Shown here: positions 30,929 through 41,517 of the stretch, in pieces
Numbering within the stretch: position 1 is the first letter of the stretch
How the letters are laid out: every line of letters begins with the position of its first letter
Assembly (NCBI RefSeq): GCF_000754815.1
Contig: NZ_KN150747.1
Coordinates: 2,499,349 to 2,563,348, forward strand
Direction of reading: 5' to 3'
From: Yersinia ruckeri ATCC 29473
GTDB taxonomy: Bacteria > Pseudomonadota > Gammaproteobacteria > Enterobacterales > Enterobacteriaceae
DNA length: 64,000 nucleotides
Made by a program: the position numbers and the translations under genes
Notes under the pieces: model-generated
What the model saw: the letters and a program-made list of their open reading frames with translations, nothing else
Told to the model about the DNA's origin: nothing
Database searches by the model: none

Positions 30929-31666
30929 ATGAAGTCTGAAACTAAAAACAATAATAATGACTTAGGCTCTTCCCCGATTGTGGTCGCGTTGGATTATGCT
31001 GACAAGAATGCGGCGCTGGCTTTTGCCGACCGCATTGACCCACAGGATTGCCGGTTAAAAGTCGGTAAAGAGATGTTTACTTTATTTGGACCACAGTTGG
31101 TTCGCGATCTGCATCAACGGGGTTTTGACGTTTTCCTCGATCTAAAATTTCATGATATTCCGAATACTACCGCTAAGGCGGTAGCGGCGGCGGCTGAGTT
31201 GGGGGTTTGGATGGTGAATGTCCATGCCACTGGCGGTGCACGCATGATGACTGCGGCTAAAGAAGCCTTGCTACCTTATGGTTCAGATGCACCCTTGCTG
31301 ATTGCTGTTACCGTACTAACCAGTATGGAAGGGGAGGATTTGCGTGCTATCGGTATTGATTTGGCTCCTGCCGATCATGCCGAGCGTCTGGCGAAACTGA
31401 CCCAATCTTGCGGGCTGGATGGCGTAGTCTGTTCTGCTCAGGAAGCGCAGCGCCTCAAACAAAGCTGCGGCAGTGCATTTAAACTGGTCACGCCGGGGAT
31501 CCGTCCTGTCGGCAGCGCCGCCGGCGATCAGCGCCGAATCATGACGCCGCAGCAGGCACTGGCCGCCGGTGTGGATTATCTGGTGATCGGGCGTCCAATC
31601 ACCCAATCAGCCGATCCAGCGCAAACCCTGCGTGATATCCGCACATCCTTAGTGAGGGAGGCTTAA
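30929..31666 (+). CDS. pyrF: Orotidine 5'-phosphate decarboxylase
   Basis: PyrF makes UMP from OMP, the last step of pyrimidine synthesis. The catalytic DxKxxD region is in [15 protein letters not shown], and the phosphate-binding segments are VTPGIRPVG and [11 protein letters not shown]. It has 245 residues. Its stop overlaps the yciH start (TAATG), as in E. coli. Confidence 0.97.
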   Translation: MKSETKNNNNDLGSSPIVVALDYADKNAALAFADRIDPQDCRLKVGKEMFTLFGPQLVRDLHQRGFDVFLDLKFHDIPNTTAKAVAAAAELGVWMVNVHATGGARMMTAAKEALLPYGSDAPLLIAVTVLTSMEGEDLRAIGIDLAPADHAERLAKLTQSCGLDGVVCSAQEAQRLKQSCGSAFKLVTPGIRPVGSAAGDQRRIMTPQQALAAGVDYLVIGRPITQSADPAQTLRDIRTSLVREA

Positions 31667-31992
31667 TGTCTAATGATAACAACCGCCTGGTTTACTCAAC
31701 CGAGACTGGGCGCATCAACGAGCCAGCGGCAAAAATTGAACGTCCAAAAGGCGACGGTATTGTGCGTATTCAGCGACAAACCAGTGGACGAAAAGGTAAG
31801 GGCGTTTGCCTGATTACCGGCGTGGACGCTAGCGATGAGATGCTGGAAAAACTGGCGGCGGAACTGAAGAAAAAATGCGGCTGCGGGGGAGCACTCAAAG
31901 ATGGTGTCATTGAAATTCAGGGTGACAAACGAGATTTGTTAAAGCAACTGCTGGAAGCCAAGGGAATGAAAGTGAAACTGGCGGGCGGTTGA
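31666..31992 (+). CDS. yciH: YciH, SUI1/eIF1-like protein
   Basis: The 108-residue protein ends in a SUI1 fold similar to eukaryotic eIF1: GKGVCLITGVDASDEMLEKLA, KKKCGCGGALKDGVIEIQGD, KGMKVKLAGG. YciH can influence initiation fidelity in vitro. Its cellular role is still unclear. It overlaps pyrF and ends before a terminator. Confidence 0.95.
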   Translation: MSNDNNRLVYSTETGRINEPAAKIERPKGDGIVRIQRQTSGRKGKGVCLITGVDASDEMLEKLAAELKKKCGCGGALKDGVIEIQGDKRDLLKQLLEAKGMKVKLAGG

Positions 31993-32002
31993 ATATTGAC
32001 GT

Positions 32003-32034
32003 CGGCCATATCCAGTGCAGATATGGCCGTTTTG
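32003..32034 (+). terminator. Terminator of pyrF-yciH
   Basis: CGGCCATATC and GATATGGCCG form a 10-base stem around a 7-base loop followed by TTTT, about 10 bases after the yciH stop. Confidence 0.9.
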
Positions 32035-32079
32035 CTGTGACAGAGTCAGCCTAGGCAAAAATAGATCAAAGCGCGAAGC

Positions 32080-32292
32080 TTATTTACCCACCTGATGGCC
32101 AATAACCCCACCAATTGCAGCACCACCCAGTGTCCCCAGTGTACTGCCAGTGAGTACGGCACCACCCACCGCCCCGGCACCGGCGCCGATGGCGGTATTA
32201 CGATCTCGCTTGGACATATTGGAACAAGCGCTGAGGGATAATGCCAAAGTCACTGCTAATGCGGCAGTAGCAAATCGTTTATTGATAATCAT
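32080..32292 (-). CDS. osmB: Osmotically inducible lipoprotein OsmB
   Basis: The short protein has a lipoprotein signal (LSLSAC) and the OsmB core SNMSKRDRNTAIGAGAG, followed by glycine-rich repeats (GGAVLTGSTLGTLGG) and the conserved end GGVIGHQVGK. AGGAG precedes two adjacent ATG codons; the second gives 70 residues, near E. coli's 72. OsmB is a surface lipoprotein induced by osmotic stress and stationary phase. A longer upstream reading is rejected because it adds a non-signal sequence. Confidence 0.94.
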   Translation of the reverse strand: MIINKRFATAALAVTLALSLSACSNMSKRDRNTAIGAGAGAVGGAVLTGSTLGTLGGAAIGGVIGHQVGK

Positions 32293-32725
32293 CATAAATT
32301 CTCCTGACGTTGGCTTGGAATAACATGACAGCAGCAAAGTTGCGATCATGGTAACCATTGGAGTGCCCTTACTAAGTATAGGCGGGACTCCAAATTTAGC
32401 TTTTGTCTTATTTTATTAAATGTTTGGCATATAAAACGTTAATCTGGGCTATATACCAGATTAATTCTAATTTGTTGGCCTATTCCCCACAAGAAAGCAG
32501 TATAAGTTGCTACAAAATATTTAATAGGTAAATAGTCTTAATTTGGCTTGCCGTCATCTTTACCCATCGCCATTCGGATCCATCTTCCAAGGTGGCAGAT
32601 CGGTTTCGATCTACGGGAAAATAATCAATAAAACACCTATGATGACGATCAGCGAAATTATATTCGATTAGTTTATGCTGACAGCAGGATCTTGGAACCC
32701 ATACTCATTGAATCAGGAGAACCTC
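32293..32725. other. Intergenic region between osmB and fsaA
   Basis: About 430 AT-rich bases between divergent genes, expected to hold both promoters. osmB is sigma-S and Rcs-controlled in E. coli, but I do not assign a site. No gene is supported. Confidence 0.5.
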
Positions 32726-33391
32726 ATGGAGCTTTATCTCGATACGGCAGATGTTACGGCGGTAAAACGTTTGGCGCGAATTTTGCCTTTACAGGGCGTC
32801 ACTACCAATCCGAGTATCCTGGCGAAAGAAGGGAAACCTATCTGGGAAGTCTTGCCAGCGCTGCGAGATGCTTTGGGTGGCACCGGTAAACTGTTTGCTC
32901 AGGTGATCGCCAGTGACAGTGAGAGAATGGTGGCGGAAGCGATACTGCTATCCGAGCGCGTGCCTGGACTGGTGGTAAAAATCCCAGTGACCAGCGAAGG
33001 GCTAGCTGCGATCAAAAAGCTGAAAACCATGTCGATTCCGACGCTGGGTACCGCAGTCTACGGTGCTGGGCAGGGATTATTGGCGGTGCTGGCTGGGGCG
33101 GAATACGTGGCTCCTTACGTTAACCGCCTTGATGCACAGGGTCAGGATGGCATTGCAATGGTTGGTGAATTGCAGAAATTACTGAATTTGCACGCACCAC
33201 AGGCAAAAGTGCTGGCTGCCAGTTTCCGTACTCCACGACAGGTGCTGGATTGCCTGCTGGCGGGCTGCCAATCGGTAACACTGCCGGTAGACGTGGCTGA
33301 ACAATTTATCAGTACACCCGCGGTACAGGCCGCAGTGCTCCAGTTTGAACAAGACTGGTACGGTGTATTCGGTTCATCAATGCTGAGCTGA
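32726..33391 (+). CDS. fsaA: Fructose-6-phosphate aldolase
   Basis: FSA belongs to the small transaldolase family and cleaves fructose 6-phosphate to dihydroxyacetone and glyceraldehyde 3-phosphate. The start [10 protein letters not shown] with AGGAGA ahead gives 221 residues, close to E. coli FsaA (220). [13 protein letters not shown] is the phosphate-binding loop, and the Schiff-base lysine is in [16 protein letters not shown]. The short length separates it from true transaldolases of about 317 residues. FsaA versus FsaB cannot be settled, since both share this sequence. Confidence 0.88.
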   Translation: MELYLDTADVTAVKRLARILPLQGVTTNPSILAKEGKPIWEVLPALRDALGGTGKLFAQVIASDSERMVAEAILLSERVPGLVVKIPVTSEGLAAIKKLKTMSIPTLGTAVYGAGQGLLAVLAGAEYVAPYVNRLDAQGQDGIAMVGELQKLLNLHAPQAKVLAASFRTPRQVLDCLLAGCQSVTLPVDVAEQFISTPAVQAAVLQFEQDWYGVFGSSMLS

Positions 33392-33537
33392 GCCTCGCTG
33401 AGGACTCACGTCGAAGACAAAATGCCTCACGGACAACATGAGGCGTTACGGTGTCACTTGGAGTAAAGCACAGGTGACGCAAGAAGTGAGCCATTCAGCA
33501 GCAAGGTTTACCCTACACTCCAAACACCCCCCCGGTA

Positions 33538-35370
33538 TTAACTGATGGCGTAAGTTCCTTTACCGGCAGATTTCGCGCGATACATCGCGGCATCTGCTTT
33601 TGTCAACAATGCCTTGGTGGAGATCTCGCCATCTGATGAGATGGCCGCACCGATACTGGCGGACAGCTTTACTTGCTGACGATCAATCTTCTCTATCGTC
33701 GCTAACTGTGTCAGTACTTTTTCACAAAATTCACTGACTTGCCGCCGCGGTTCCGTTAGTGGCCAGAGGATAACGGTAAATTCATCGCCTGCCAGCCGTG
33801 ATACACTATTGTGACTGTCACTGCAATCACTAAGCAATTTGGCAAAGGTTTTCAGAATCTGGTCACCAAAATCATGACCAAAATTGTCGTTAACCGTTTT
33901 GAATCCATCGAGGTCAATAAACAGCAAAGCCATCTGCTGCTGAGGGCCGCAATTTGACAATGTCTCACTCAACTGATGTAAAAAAGCACGCCGGTTAGTT
34001 AAGCCGGTCAATATATCGTGGGTGACATCGTATTCCAACCGCTGCTGCAATTGCTTTAGCTCGGAAATATCCATGGAAAGAATATAAAAACCCTGCGTTT
34101 TACAAGGCACCAGAGTGGTATGAACCACCAGCGCTCCTTTACGGGTTTGCAGTTCATTCTCAAAGCTCACGGTTTCACCGCGTAGCGCTCGTACAATCAT
34201 CGGTTTGGCCGTCGCATAAGCTTTCTCTCCCATAAACTCACGTACAGTCATGGTTTTAAGACAAGTATCATCCAGGCCAAACCAGTTTTTATAGGCACTG
34301 TTTGCAAACAGATAATGCTCATCAACATCAATTTGGCTGATCAACGCGGGCATATTGTCGGTAATCGCGTGTAGGCGCTCTTTTTCCAAATGGAGTCGAT
34401 TGACCACCACATTCAGTTTTTGAGTACGGTCTTCTATGCGCTCTTCGAGGTCATGTTGCAACGCAAACAGATCGGCTTCTGCGGCTTTGCGTTCACTGAT
34501 ATCCATAACCACAGAAATGAAATGGTGGGGATGTCCATTGGGGAGGCGATTTAACGCCACCGTCAATTGCGTCCAAGTGATTGAACCATCGGCTCGAAAG
34601 TAGCGTTTTTCTATCGAATAGGTATTTATTTTATTGTCTAATAACTGTTTCAATAACTCGAGATCGCTGTTTAGATCATCGGGATGTGTAATATCCTGAA
34701 AGGTGCGTTCCAGCAGCTCATGTTCTGAATACTGGAGTATTTCACAAATCCGCGGGTTGACGCGTAACCAGTATCCTTCCAATGAAACCAATGCCATTCC
34801 TACCGCGGCCTGAGAGAATGTTTGCTCAAATAAGGCTTCGGTACGCTGTAAGTCTGACTTCAGGCTATCGGTATAAATATTGAGTTCAATACCGCGCAGA
34901 TATTCCTCAATAATCGCCGAGAAATCGTGTAAATCAGACGCCATATCGCGCGAGAACTCTTTTGGGCTACTGTCAATAATACACAGTGTCCCCAGCGGCA
35001 GGCCATCCAGTGAAAACAACGGTTGTCCTGCATAGAAGCCGATCTTGGGGCCAGCGGTGACTAATGGATTGTCAAAGAAGCGTGGATCGGCCGCTGTGTC
35101 AGGCACAATCAGTGCATCACGCTGCAAAATAGCGTGGCCACAAAACGAAATGTTCCGTGGCGTTTCCCGTACATCAAGCCCCGATCGTGATAGAAACCAT
35201 TGGCGATCCCGGTCTATCAAAGAAATCAATGCAATGCTAACGTTAAAATACTTTGCAGCTAGCCGAGTAATACGATCCAGTTTTTCTACTGACTTCGTGT
35301 CCAGCACGTTCAGCGAATTTAGGACCGACTGACGCTCGGCTTCATTATCGGGAAAGCATGGCTCGAACAT
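33538..35370 (-). CDS. GAF-PAS-PAS-GGDEF diguanylate cyclase
   Basis: The 610-residue sensor has an N-terminal GAF domain (about 20-165), two PAS domains (about 180-300 and 345-450, each ending in a PAC-like MDIS segment), a coiled coil between them (about 300-345) and a C-terminal GGDEF domain. There is no membrane segment, so it senses inside the cell. The active loop reads AGDEF at 527-531, an allowed variant that usually keeps c-di-GMP synthesis. The Mg2+/GTP residues in LLFIDLDGFKTVNDNFGH are intact. The RxxD inhibitory site five residues upstream is absent, so product feedback may be lost. It has no EAL domain. The signal is not known. Confidence 0.9.
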   Translation of the reverse strand: MFEPCFPDNEAERQSVLNSLNVLDTKSVEKLDRITRLAAKYFNVSIALISLIDRDRQWFLSRSGLDVRETPRNISFCGHAILQRDALIVPDTAADPRFFDNPLVTAGPKIGFYAGQPLFSLDGLPLGTLCIIDSSPKEFSRDMASDLHDFSAIIEEYLRGIELNIYTDSLKSDLQRTEALFEQTFSQAAVGMALVSLEGYWLRVNPRICEILQYSEHELLERTFQDITHPDDLNSDLELLKQLLDNKINTYSIEKRYFRADGSITWTQLTVALNRLPNGHPHHFISVVMDISERKAAEADLFALQHDLEERIEDRTQKLNVVVNRLHLEKERLHAITDNMPALISQIDVDEHYLFANSAYKNWFGLDDTCLKTMTVREFMGEKAYATAKPMIVRALRGETVSFENELQTRKGALVVHTTLVPCKTQGFYILSMDISELKQLQQRLEYDVTHDILTGLTNRRAFLHQLSETLSNCGPQQQMALLFIDLDGFKTVNDNFGHDFGDQILKTFAKLLSDCSDSHNSVSRLAGDEFTVILWPLTEPRRQVSEFCEKVLTQLATIEKIDRQQVKLSASIGAAISSDGEISTKALLTKADAAMYRAKSAGKGTYAIS

Positions 35371-35719
35371 GTGTGCTCCGGTTTAATCTACCAAGGACTA
35401 TTTATAGCACTGCACAATAGAAAATGACTGAGATCGCAATCAGAAAAATTTGCGGTCATCGGGCTTATCTTTACCTTACAGCTTTGAGTATATTCCAGTT
35501 TAGGCTAGAGCAATAAACGCGATTTATCGTAGTCAACTCATTTCAGCGGGGTCGTTGAAAAATACGACGTGTCAGGGAAATCAAAGCAATCGAAATAACA
35601 TGTTCCTACAGCCGGTCGATGGTGGAACCTTTAGCGAGTCATTAACGGAATTATAACACAAAAAAACCGTGAGATAGTTGGGGCTATCTGCACGGTTTTT
35701 TGACAATTTACGGCCAGTA
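35371..35719. other. Intergenic region between rnb and the cyclase gene
   Basis: About 350 bases with no gene I can support. It holds the rnb terminator at its left end and must contain the promoter for the minus-strand cyclase gene, though no clear consensus is seen. Confidence 0.5.
35661..35701. terminator. rnb terminator
   Basis: AAAAAACCGTG-AGATAG pairs with CTATCT-G-CACGGTTTTTT, giving a long stem with one bulge, flanked by A and T runs. It reads in both directions and serves rnb on the minus strand. Confidence 0.88.
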
Positions 35720-37654
35720 TCAGGCTGCTGGTCGGGCGATCACATTGCGAGTTTCCATGCGGACTTCCGCAATAACAACCTCAATTTTATCGCTCTGACG
35801 GTAAACCACCTCACCGTTGATTTGCACGGAGCCGGTTTCCTGACTGCATACCATTTCATCACGCACCGCATGAATAAAGGGGGCGGGAATAAAGGCCACT
35901 GCACCATTATCCAGTAGTCGCACACGCAGACCACCACGAGTGATATCGATAATTTCCGCTGGGAAGCGGGTATCGGTGCCAGCGCTCGGTTGCAGGTAAC
36001 GCGCATACAACCAGTCACCGACGTCACGTTCGGCCATACGGTTCAGACGGCGACGTTCGGCCAGTTGAACGGTAATTTCTGCCTGCGGTTTTTCTGCCTG
36101 CTCGCCGCTAATAATCGCTTTTAGCAACCGATGGTTGACCATATCGCCGTATTTACGGATTGGTGATGTCCAGGTCGCGTAAGCTTCCAAACCCAAACCG
36201 AAGTGCGGGCCAGGCTCGATGCTGATTTCAGCAAAGGTCTGGAAACGACGAATGCGACTATCGAGGAACTGCGTTGGCAGGGCATCCAGATGACGACGTA
36301 ATTCGCAAAAGCCCGGCAGCGTCAGTAACGCTTGTGGATCGGCATCCACACCGTTGGCTTTCAGCACGGTCACCGCTTGCTCGACCAGCGCCGGGTCAAA
36401 ACCGGTATGGACGTTATAGATGCCGAAGCCCAGATGCTCACGCAGTACGAGAGCAGCACAAACGTTAGCGGTAATCATGCACTCTTCGACAATACGGTTG
36501 GCAATGCGCCGTTGCTCGACGATGATGTCCAGTACTTCGCCTTTTTCGCCTAACAGGAAGCGGTAGTCTGGGCGATCTTTAAATACTAACGCATGTTGTT
36601 GACGCCATGCACTACGGGCAAGACAAACGCGCTGCAACAGTTTGATCTGCTGAGCGATATCTGGATTTTGCGGCTGCCAGTCACCCTGATCTTCCAACCA
36701 ATCGGAAACCTGATCGTAAACCAGTTTGGCTTTGGACTCGACCCAGGCGGCAGAGAAACGAATATCATCGCCCAAGGTGCCATCTTTATCGACAGTTACC
36801 CGACAAATCAGCACTGGACGGCGTTCATTTGGCCGCAATGAACACAAATTGTCGGACAGACCCCGTGGCAACATCGGGATATTGAAACCGGGCAGATAGT
36901 TGGTGAAGGCTCGTTTGCGCGCAATCAGGTCCAGCTCACTGTTTTCATCAACGTAGGACGTTGGATCAGCAATAGCAATCGTCAGCAACAGGCTACCGTC
37001 ACCTTTGTCTTCCACAAACAGTGCGTCATCCATATCTTCGGTACTGGCACTGTCAATGGTCACAAAGTTCAATGCGGTTAAATCTTCCCGCACCAAACCG
37101 TCCTGTTTCAATTCTGCTACGATCATTTCCGGGGCTTCACGCTCCAGATGATGGCGGGAAAGCGTCACCCACCAAGGCACGAAATGATCGTCGGCATGAG
37201 TGATAAACTCGGTCAGATCGGCGTTGAACGCGCGGTCACCTTTTAATGGATGGCGACGCATTTCAGCAACTGCCCAATCACCGTTCTGGAAATCGTGGGT
37301 TAACTCACGTACCGGGCGGCACTGGATCGCATCCCGCAGTAAAGGATGATCGGGAACAATGGACAGACGGTCATCTTTTCGCTGCACTTTACCGACAAAA
37401 CGTGCCAGGAATGGCTCGACCAAACTTTCAGGTTCCGCAATTTCGCGGTCTTTTTCGGTATGGAGGGTGGCAATGATACGGTCACCGTGCATGACTTTTT
37501 TCATATACGGCGGTGGGATAAAGTAACTTTTCTGCCCATCTACCTCAAGAAAGCCAAAGCCTTTCTCAGTCCCTTTTACCACGCCTTCAACGCGCGGGGT
37601 CTGAGTGTGAAGTTGCTGTTTTAGCTGCGCCAGCAGCGGGTTATCTTGAAACAT
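35720..37654 (-). CDS. rnb: Ribonuclease II
   Basis: RNase II degrades single-stranded RNA from the 3' end. The 644 residues equal E. coli Rnb. Two N-terminal cold-shock folds ([14 protein letters not shown]) precede the RNB catalytic domain, whose aspartates lie in [15 protein letters not shown] and near [13 protein letters not shown]-terminal S1 domain ([15 protein letters not shown]) completes the protein. The gene is monocistronic. Confidence 0.97.
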   Translation of the reverse strand: MFQDNPLLAQLKQQLHTQTPRVEGVVKGTEKGFGFLEVDGQKSYFIPPPYMKKVMHGDRIIATLHTEKDREIAEPESLVEPFLARFVGKVQRKDDRLSIVPDHPLLRDAIQCRPVRELTHDFQNGDWAVAEMRRHPLKGDRAFNADLTEFITHADDHFVPWWVTLSRHHLEREAPEMIVAELKQDGLVREDLTALNFVTIDSASTEDMDDALFVEDKGDGSLLLTIAIADPTSYVDENSELDLIARKRAFTNYLPGFNIPMLPRGLSDNLCSLRPNERRPVLICRVTVDKDGTLGDDIRFSAAWVESKAKLVYDQVSDWLEDQGDWQPQNPDIAQQIKLLQRVCLARSAWRQQHALVFKDRPDYRFLLGEKGEVLDIIVEQRRIANRIVEECMITANVCAALVLREHLGFGIYNVHTGFDPALVEQAVTVLKANGVDADPQALLTLPGFCELRRHLDALPTQFLDSRIRRFQTFAEISIEPGPHFGLGLEAYATWTSPIRKYGDMVNHRLLKAIISGEQAEKPQAEITVQLAERRRLNRMAERDVGDWLYARYLQPSAGTDTRFPAEIIDITRGGLRVRLLDNGAVAFIPAPFIHAVRDEMVCSQETGSVQINGEVVYRQSDKIEVVIAEVRMETRNVIARPAA

Positions 37655-37936
37655 ATCGTCCAGTGAAGGTGTAGTGAGTTGGGTGATTCGCGGCTGACAG
37701 TTTTACGCGAATCAACTGCATCGGGCAAGCGCCATATCACTCTGTTTTACAAAACCCCTAAATAAAACAGGACATACGGGATGCCCACGATAAGCCAAAT
37801 ATTATTAACTCAGGCAATACGTTGCGACAATGGCTCCTGCTATGAGCGTATCGCGATTGGCACCGATTTAGTGCTTGGGGTATGGCGTTCATCACCCAAT
37901 AACCCTCACCCGCACGCGGTTTTCATCTTCTGATAA

Positions 37937-38578
37937 TCAGTCCTGTGGATAGACCTTTTCTTTAAACTCGCACAAATCTTCGATGATGCAGGAGCCACAG
38001 CGAGGTTTACGGGCGATGCAGGTATAGCGGCCATGCAATATCAGCCAATGATGGCAATCCTGCTTAAACTCACTGGGTACCACTTTCAGCAGCTTTTCCT
38101 CCACTTGATCGACATTTTTACCCGGCGCGAAGTGGGTGCGATTACACACGCGAAAGATATGAGTATCCACCGCAATAGTCGGCCAGCCAAAGGCCGTATT
38201 CAATACCACATTGGCGGTTTTTCGCCCAACACCCGGCAATGCTTCCAGCGCTGCGCGATCTTCCGGCACTTCACCCTGATGTGTTTCCAACAGAATACGA
38301 CAGGTTTTAATCACATTCTCTGCTTTGGTATTAAACAGTCCAATGGTTTTGATATAAGACTTTAAGCCATCGACGCCCAAATTTAGCATCGCTTGTGGCG
38401 TATTGGCTACCGGGTACAGTTTGGCAGTGGCTTTGTTGACGCTGACATCCGTTGCCTGTGCTGATAGCAGCACTGCAATCAGTAGTTCAAATGGGCTATT
38501 AAACACCAGTTCGGTCGTCGGATGCGGATTGTTATCGCGCAAACGACTCAGGATTGCGACACGTTTTTGTTTATTCAT
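37937..38578 (-). CDS. nth: Endonuclease III
   Basis: Nth is a DNA glycosylase and lyase that removes oxidised pyrimidines. The helix-hairpin-helix [15 protein letters not shown] holds the catalytic lysine, and AVDTHIFRV the catalytic aspartate. A C-terminal 4Fe-4S cluster has C-X6-C-X2-C-X5-C spacing ([17 protein letters not shown]). It has 213 residues and overlaps rsxE (ATGA), as in E. coli. Confidence 0.97.
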   Translation of the reverse strand: MNKQKRVAILSRLRDNNPHPTTELVFNSPFELLIAVLLSAQATDVSVNKATAKLYPVANTPQAMLNLGVDGLKSYIKTIGLFNTKAENVIKTCRILLETHQGEVPEDRAALEALPGVGRKTANVVLNTAFGWPTIAVDTHIFRVCNRTHFAPGKNVDQVEEKLLKVVPSEFKQDCHHWLILHGRYTCIARKPRCGSCIIEDLCEFKEKVYPQD

Positions 38579-39291
38579 GGCGCTCTCTCTGCGGTGCCTG
38601 GATGGCCTATTCCCGCGGATCTCGCTGCATCAACGGCCACGGCTCGCGCTTGACGGGCTTTCATTCTTTCATCAATAACAGATTTGGCTGCCAGCAGCAG
38701 ACCGAGGCCGATAAACGCACCCGGCGGCAACATTGCCAGCAGGAATGGACTATCTAAATGAACAATCTGGATACGCAGCACCTTGGCCCACTCGCCTAAC
38801 AGCATATCAGCGCCATCAAACAAGGTACCGTTGCCTAGCATTTCCCGCAGGGAGCCGAGCACAAACAGAGCGCAGGTTGCGCCAAGCCCCATCGCTAGCC
38901 CGTCCAGTGCCGATAACCCCACTGGATTTTTGGCGGCATAAGCTTCCGCGCGTCCGATAACAATACAGTTGGTGACGATTAGCGGGATAAAAATCCCCAA
39001 CGATTGGTATAAACCAAAGGCATAGGCATTGATGAGCATTTGTACCGTACTCACTACTGACGCAATAATCATCACGTAAATAGGAATGCGGATTTCATTC
39101 GGCACCCAGCGCCGCAGGGTGGAGACCGCCGTGTTGGTACAGACCAAAACCAGCGTGGTGGCCAACCCCAACCCCAACGCATTGGTCGCAGTAGATGACA
39201 CCGCCAGTAAGGGGCAAAGACCCAGCAATTGTACCAGCGCGGAGTTATTCTTCCATAACCCTTGAACCAGCAGATTTTTGGCTTCACTCAT
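38575..39291 (-). CDS. rsxE: Electron transport complex subunit RsxE
   Basis: RsxE is an integral membrane subunit of the Rsx/Rnf complex, paralogous to RsxA. The start [16 protein letters not shown] overlaps the rsxG stop by four bases and gives 238 residues. A longer reading through rsxG is rejected. Motifs [12 protein letters not shown] and [19 protein letters not shown] carry the conserved cysteines that coordinate an intramembrane iron-sulfur cluster in Rnf. The C-terminal tail after the last helix is basic and soluble. Confidence 0.95.
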   Translation of the reverse strand: MSEAKNLLVQGLWKNNSALVQLLGLCPLLAVSSTATNALGLGLATTLVLVCTNTAVSTLRRWVPNEIRIPIYVMIIASVVSTVQMLINAYAFGLYQSLGIFIPLIVTNCIVIGRAEAYAAKNPVGLSALDGLAMGLGATCALFVLGSLREMLGNGTLFDGADMLLGEWAKVLRIQIVHLDSPFLLAMLPPGAFIGLGLLLAAKSVIDERMKARQARAVAVDAARSAGIGHPGTAERAP

Positions 39292-39917
39292 TGCTCGACT
39301 CCACAAGTTGGCAGGCTAGATAACTTGGCAGGCAGGGTTTCCATATACAGCGTGGTATTTTTAACCGCCCGCACCACCGCCCGTGGGGTAATAGTGGCAC
39401 CGGTAAATTGATCGAAAGTACCGCCATCCTTTACCACTGCCCAACGTTTATCATTGTCACCCATTACCTGTTGATCAGTAAAATGGGTCATCCAATCAGA
39501 AATACGAATGTCTATTTTATCACCCAACCCCGGGGTTTCGTGATGTTCTATTACCCGACTTCCCAGAACGTTACCGTGAAAATCGGCACCCACCAGTAAT
39601 TGGATCGCACCAGCATAACCATCTGGAGCCGTGCTTTCTATTGCTGCAGCTACCGGTTCACCGTTTTTGCGCGCCAGATACAAGCGATGGGGCGCCGTGC
39701 TACCTAGCGCCGAATCAGTGACAACGTAACATTCATTCTGCATATCATTATCGTATAATTTGGCTGGAACAACCTGATCCAGCAGCGCTTTTTGTTGTAG
39801 AGCCGCCTGATGAGCAATGGTGTCCTGCGTCAGTGCATTGACTATCGCGGTCAGCCCGGTTGCCAGCGCAGCAAAGACGGCCAACGTAATACCATGACGT
39901 TTCATCGTCGTTAACAT
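39288..39917 (-). CDS. rsxG: Electron transport complex subunit RsxG
   Basis: RsxG is a periplasm-facing flavoprotein with a single N-terminal helix. FMN is attached covalently through the threonine of the FTGATITP motif near residue 173. [11 protein letters not shown] is the family signature. The 209-residue length fits. It lies 15 bases after rsxD and overlaps rsxE. Confidence 0.96.
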   Translation of the reverse strand: MLTTMKRHGITLAVFAALATGLTAIVNALTQDTIAHQAALQQKALLDQVVPAKLYDNDMQNECYVVTDSALGSTAPHRLYLARKNGEPVAAAIESTAPDGYAGAIQLLVGADFHGNVLGSRVIEHHETPGLGDKIDIRISDWMTHFTDQQVMGDNDKRWAVVKDGGTFDQFTGATITPRAVVRAVKNTTLYMETLPAKLSSLPTCGVEQ

Positions 39918-39932
39918 GACAGCGACAGCTCC

Positions 39933-41018
39933 TTATTGATGATGGCCGTAAACCCGTGGCTGGGTGTAGTGATCGATCAGTGGCACGGTAATGTTGGCCA
40001 GCAGAACGGCAAAAGCCACGCCATCGGGATAGCCGCCATACACGCGGATCAACCAGACTAGTAACCCAATCAATGCCCCGAAGATCAACCGTCCCCGTGG
40101 GGTGGTAGCAGCACTGACGGGATCGGTAGCGATAAAGAAGGCACCCAGCATGGTGGCACCAGAGAACAGATGCAGCAGGGGAGAACCAAAACTTTCCGGT
40201 GCCAGTAGCCAACTTAGCGTGGTACAAAAACTCAGAGACAGTAAGAAACTGACGGGAATATGCCAATGAATGGCTTTACGCCATAACAGCAACAGGCCGC
40301 CGATCAGAAACCCAAGGTTAACCCACTGCCAGCCGATACCGGCCAGCACACCGCCAAATAGCGGTTGTTGCAAGATCTCATGGGCTGGCTGGCTGCGTAG
40401 CGCCGTTTTAAAGCTGTCCAGCGGCGTAGCCTGACTGACACCGTCGTAGCCGAGTTGCAAGTCATGAATAGTCGCGCCCTGACTGGTATGGCCGGTAAAA
40501 ATGGTCAACAACGTGTCATACACACCAATGCTATTGGCCTGTAGGCTGATTGGCGGTAACCAACTGGTCATTTGCACCGGAAAGGATATCAATAACACCA
40601 CATAACCGACCATGGCGGGATTAAACGGATTCTGCCCCAAACCACCGTACAGTTGCTTGGCAATAACGATGGCAAAAAAAGTGCCCAGCACAATCATCCA
40701 CCACGGTGCCAGCGGGGGCAAACTGATGCCCAGTAATAGTGCAGTCAGTAGGGCTGAATTATCGGCGAGACGGCTTTTGACCGGCTGTTTGCGTAATGCC
40801 AGCACCGCGCCTTCCGCTAGCAGAGCCGTCACCATCGCTAATGCGACCTGAATCAGGCTGCCATAGCCAAAAAAATAAGTTTGCGCGGCCATACCGGGAA
40901 TGCAGGCCAGCATCACCAACAGCATAATGCTGCGGGTGCTGCGCTGATTATGCGTGAAAGGGGAACTGGCGATCTGTAACCCTTTACTGAGGGTTTGTTG
41001 TACTGCCCTGAATTTCAT
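39933..41018 (-). CDS. rsxD: Electron transport complex subunit RsxD
   Basis: RsxD is a polytopic subunit carrying covalent FMN through the threonine of its SGATMLG motif. Multiple hydrophobic segments fill the 361 residues; [15 protein letters not shown] and ATDPVSA are family motifs. In E. coli rsxC lies directly upstream in the same operon. Here a regulator gene on the other strand separates it from rsxC, so rsxD-G-E-nth must have another promoter, probably in the AT-rich gap just upstream. Confidence 0.96.
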   Translation of the reverse strand: MKFRAVQQTLSKGLQIASSPFTHNQRSTRSIMLLVMLACIPGMAAQTYFFGYGSLIQVALAMVTALLAEGAVLALRKQPVKSRLADNSALLTALLLGISLPPLAPWWMIVLGTFFAIVIAKQLYGGLGQNPFNPAMVGYVVLLISFPVQMTSWLPPISLQANSIGVYDTLLTIFTGHTSQGATIHDLQLGYDGVSQATPLDSFKTALRSQPAHEILQQPLFGGVLAGIGWQWVNLGFLIGGLLLLWRKAIHWHIPVSFLLSLSFCTTLSWLLAPESFGSPLLHLFSGATMLGAFFIATDPVSAATTPRGRLIFGALIGLLVWLIRVYGGYPDGVAFAVLLANITVPLIDHYTQPRVYGHHQ

Positions 41019-41517
41019 GAAATCACAACCCTATGTTCGAATAGGTAATCTGGGTATTCCAATGTCTTACTGTAACGCCAGTCAGCGCGTTCTAGCGCAC
41101 ACAAACTGGGCCTCCAGAGATAACTAAGCCGATAAAAACAGGCTGGCGCATTCTACCCTATTCATGACAATGGTAATACGCCTTAATCATAGGGGCATTC
41201 ACCAATATGCGGCCACAATATTCACCCTGGGCCATCAAAACGTGATTATTGGCGTGATAAATTCCCCTTGCATTTCACATCTTAATGATGACAAACAATT
41301 CAGTATAAATGTAGAGTTATACTAAACTCACGCTCAGTTGTTACTTAAAAGTAATCAGATTGGCGACAGTAAAATAGATTTGTAAATTAATGAAAATAAC
41401 CCAACATATTGTATTATAGCTGTTTTATTTCAATCCCCTTGTGGGATTAAAAAACCGTTGGTTTAATTATTAATTAATGTACTATGCAATGTAATTATAT
41501 ATTTGAAGATCCCAGTA
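41019..41517. other. AT-rich divergent intergenic region between rsxD and the Rob-like gene
   Basis: About 500 bases, A+T-rich from 41270 onward, with no supported gene. It must serve rsxD on the minus strand and the regulator on the plus strand. No clear promoter can be singled out. Its composition and the displaced operon suggest a recent insertion. Confidence 0.5.

Noticed and set aside
39748..40266. 172-codon frame on the minus strand across rsxG and rsxD
   Set aside because: It is out of frame with both rsx genes, and the real rsxD and rsxG proteins explain the sequence.
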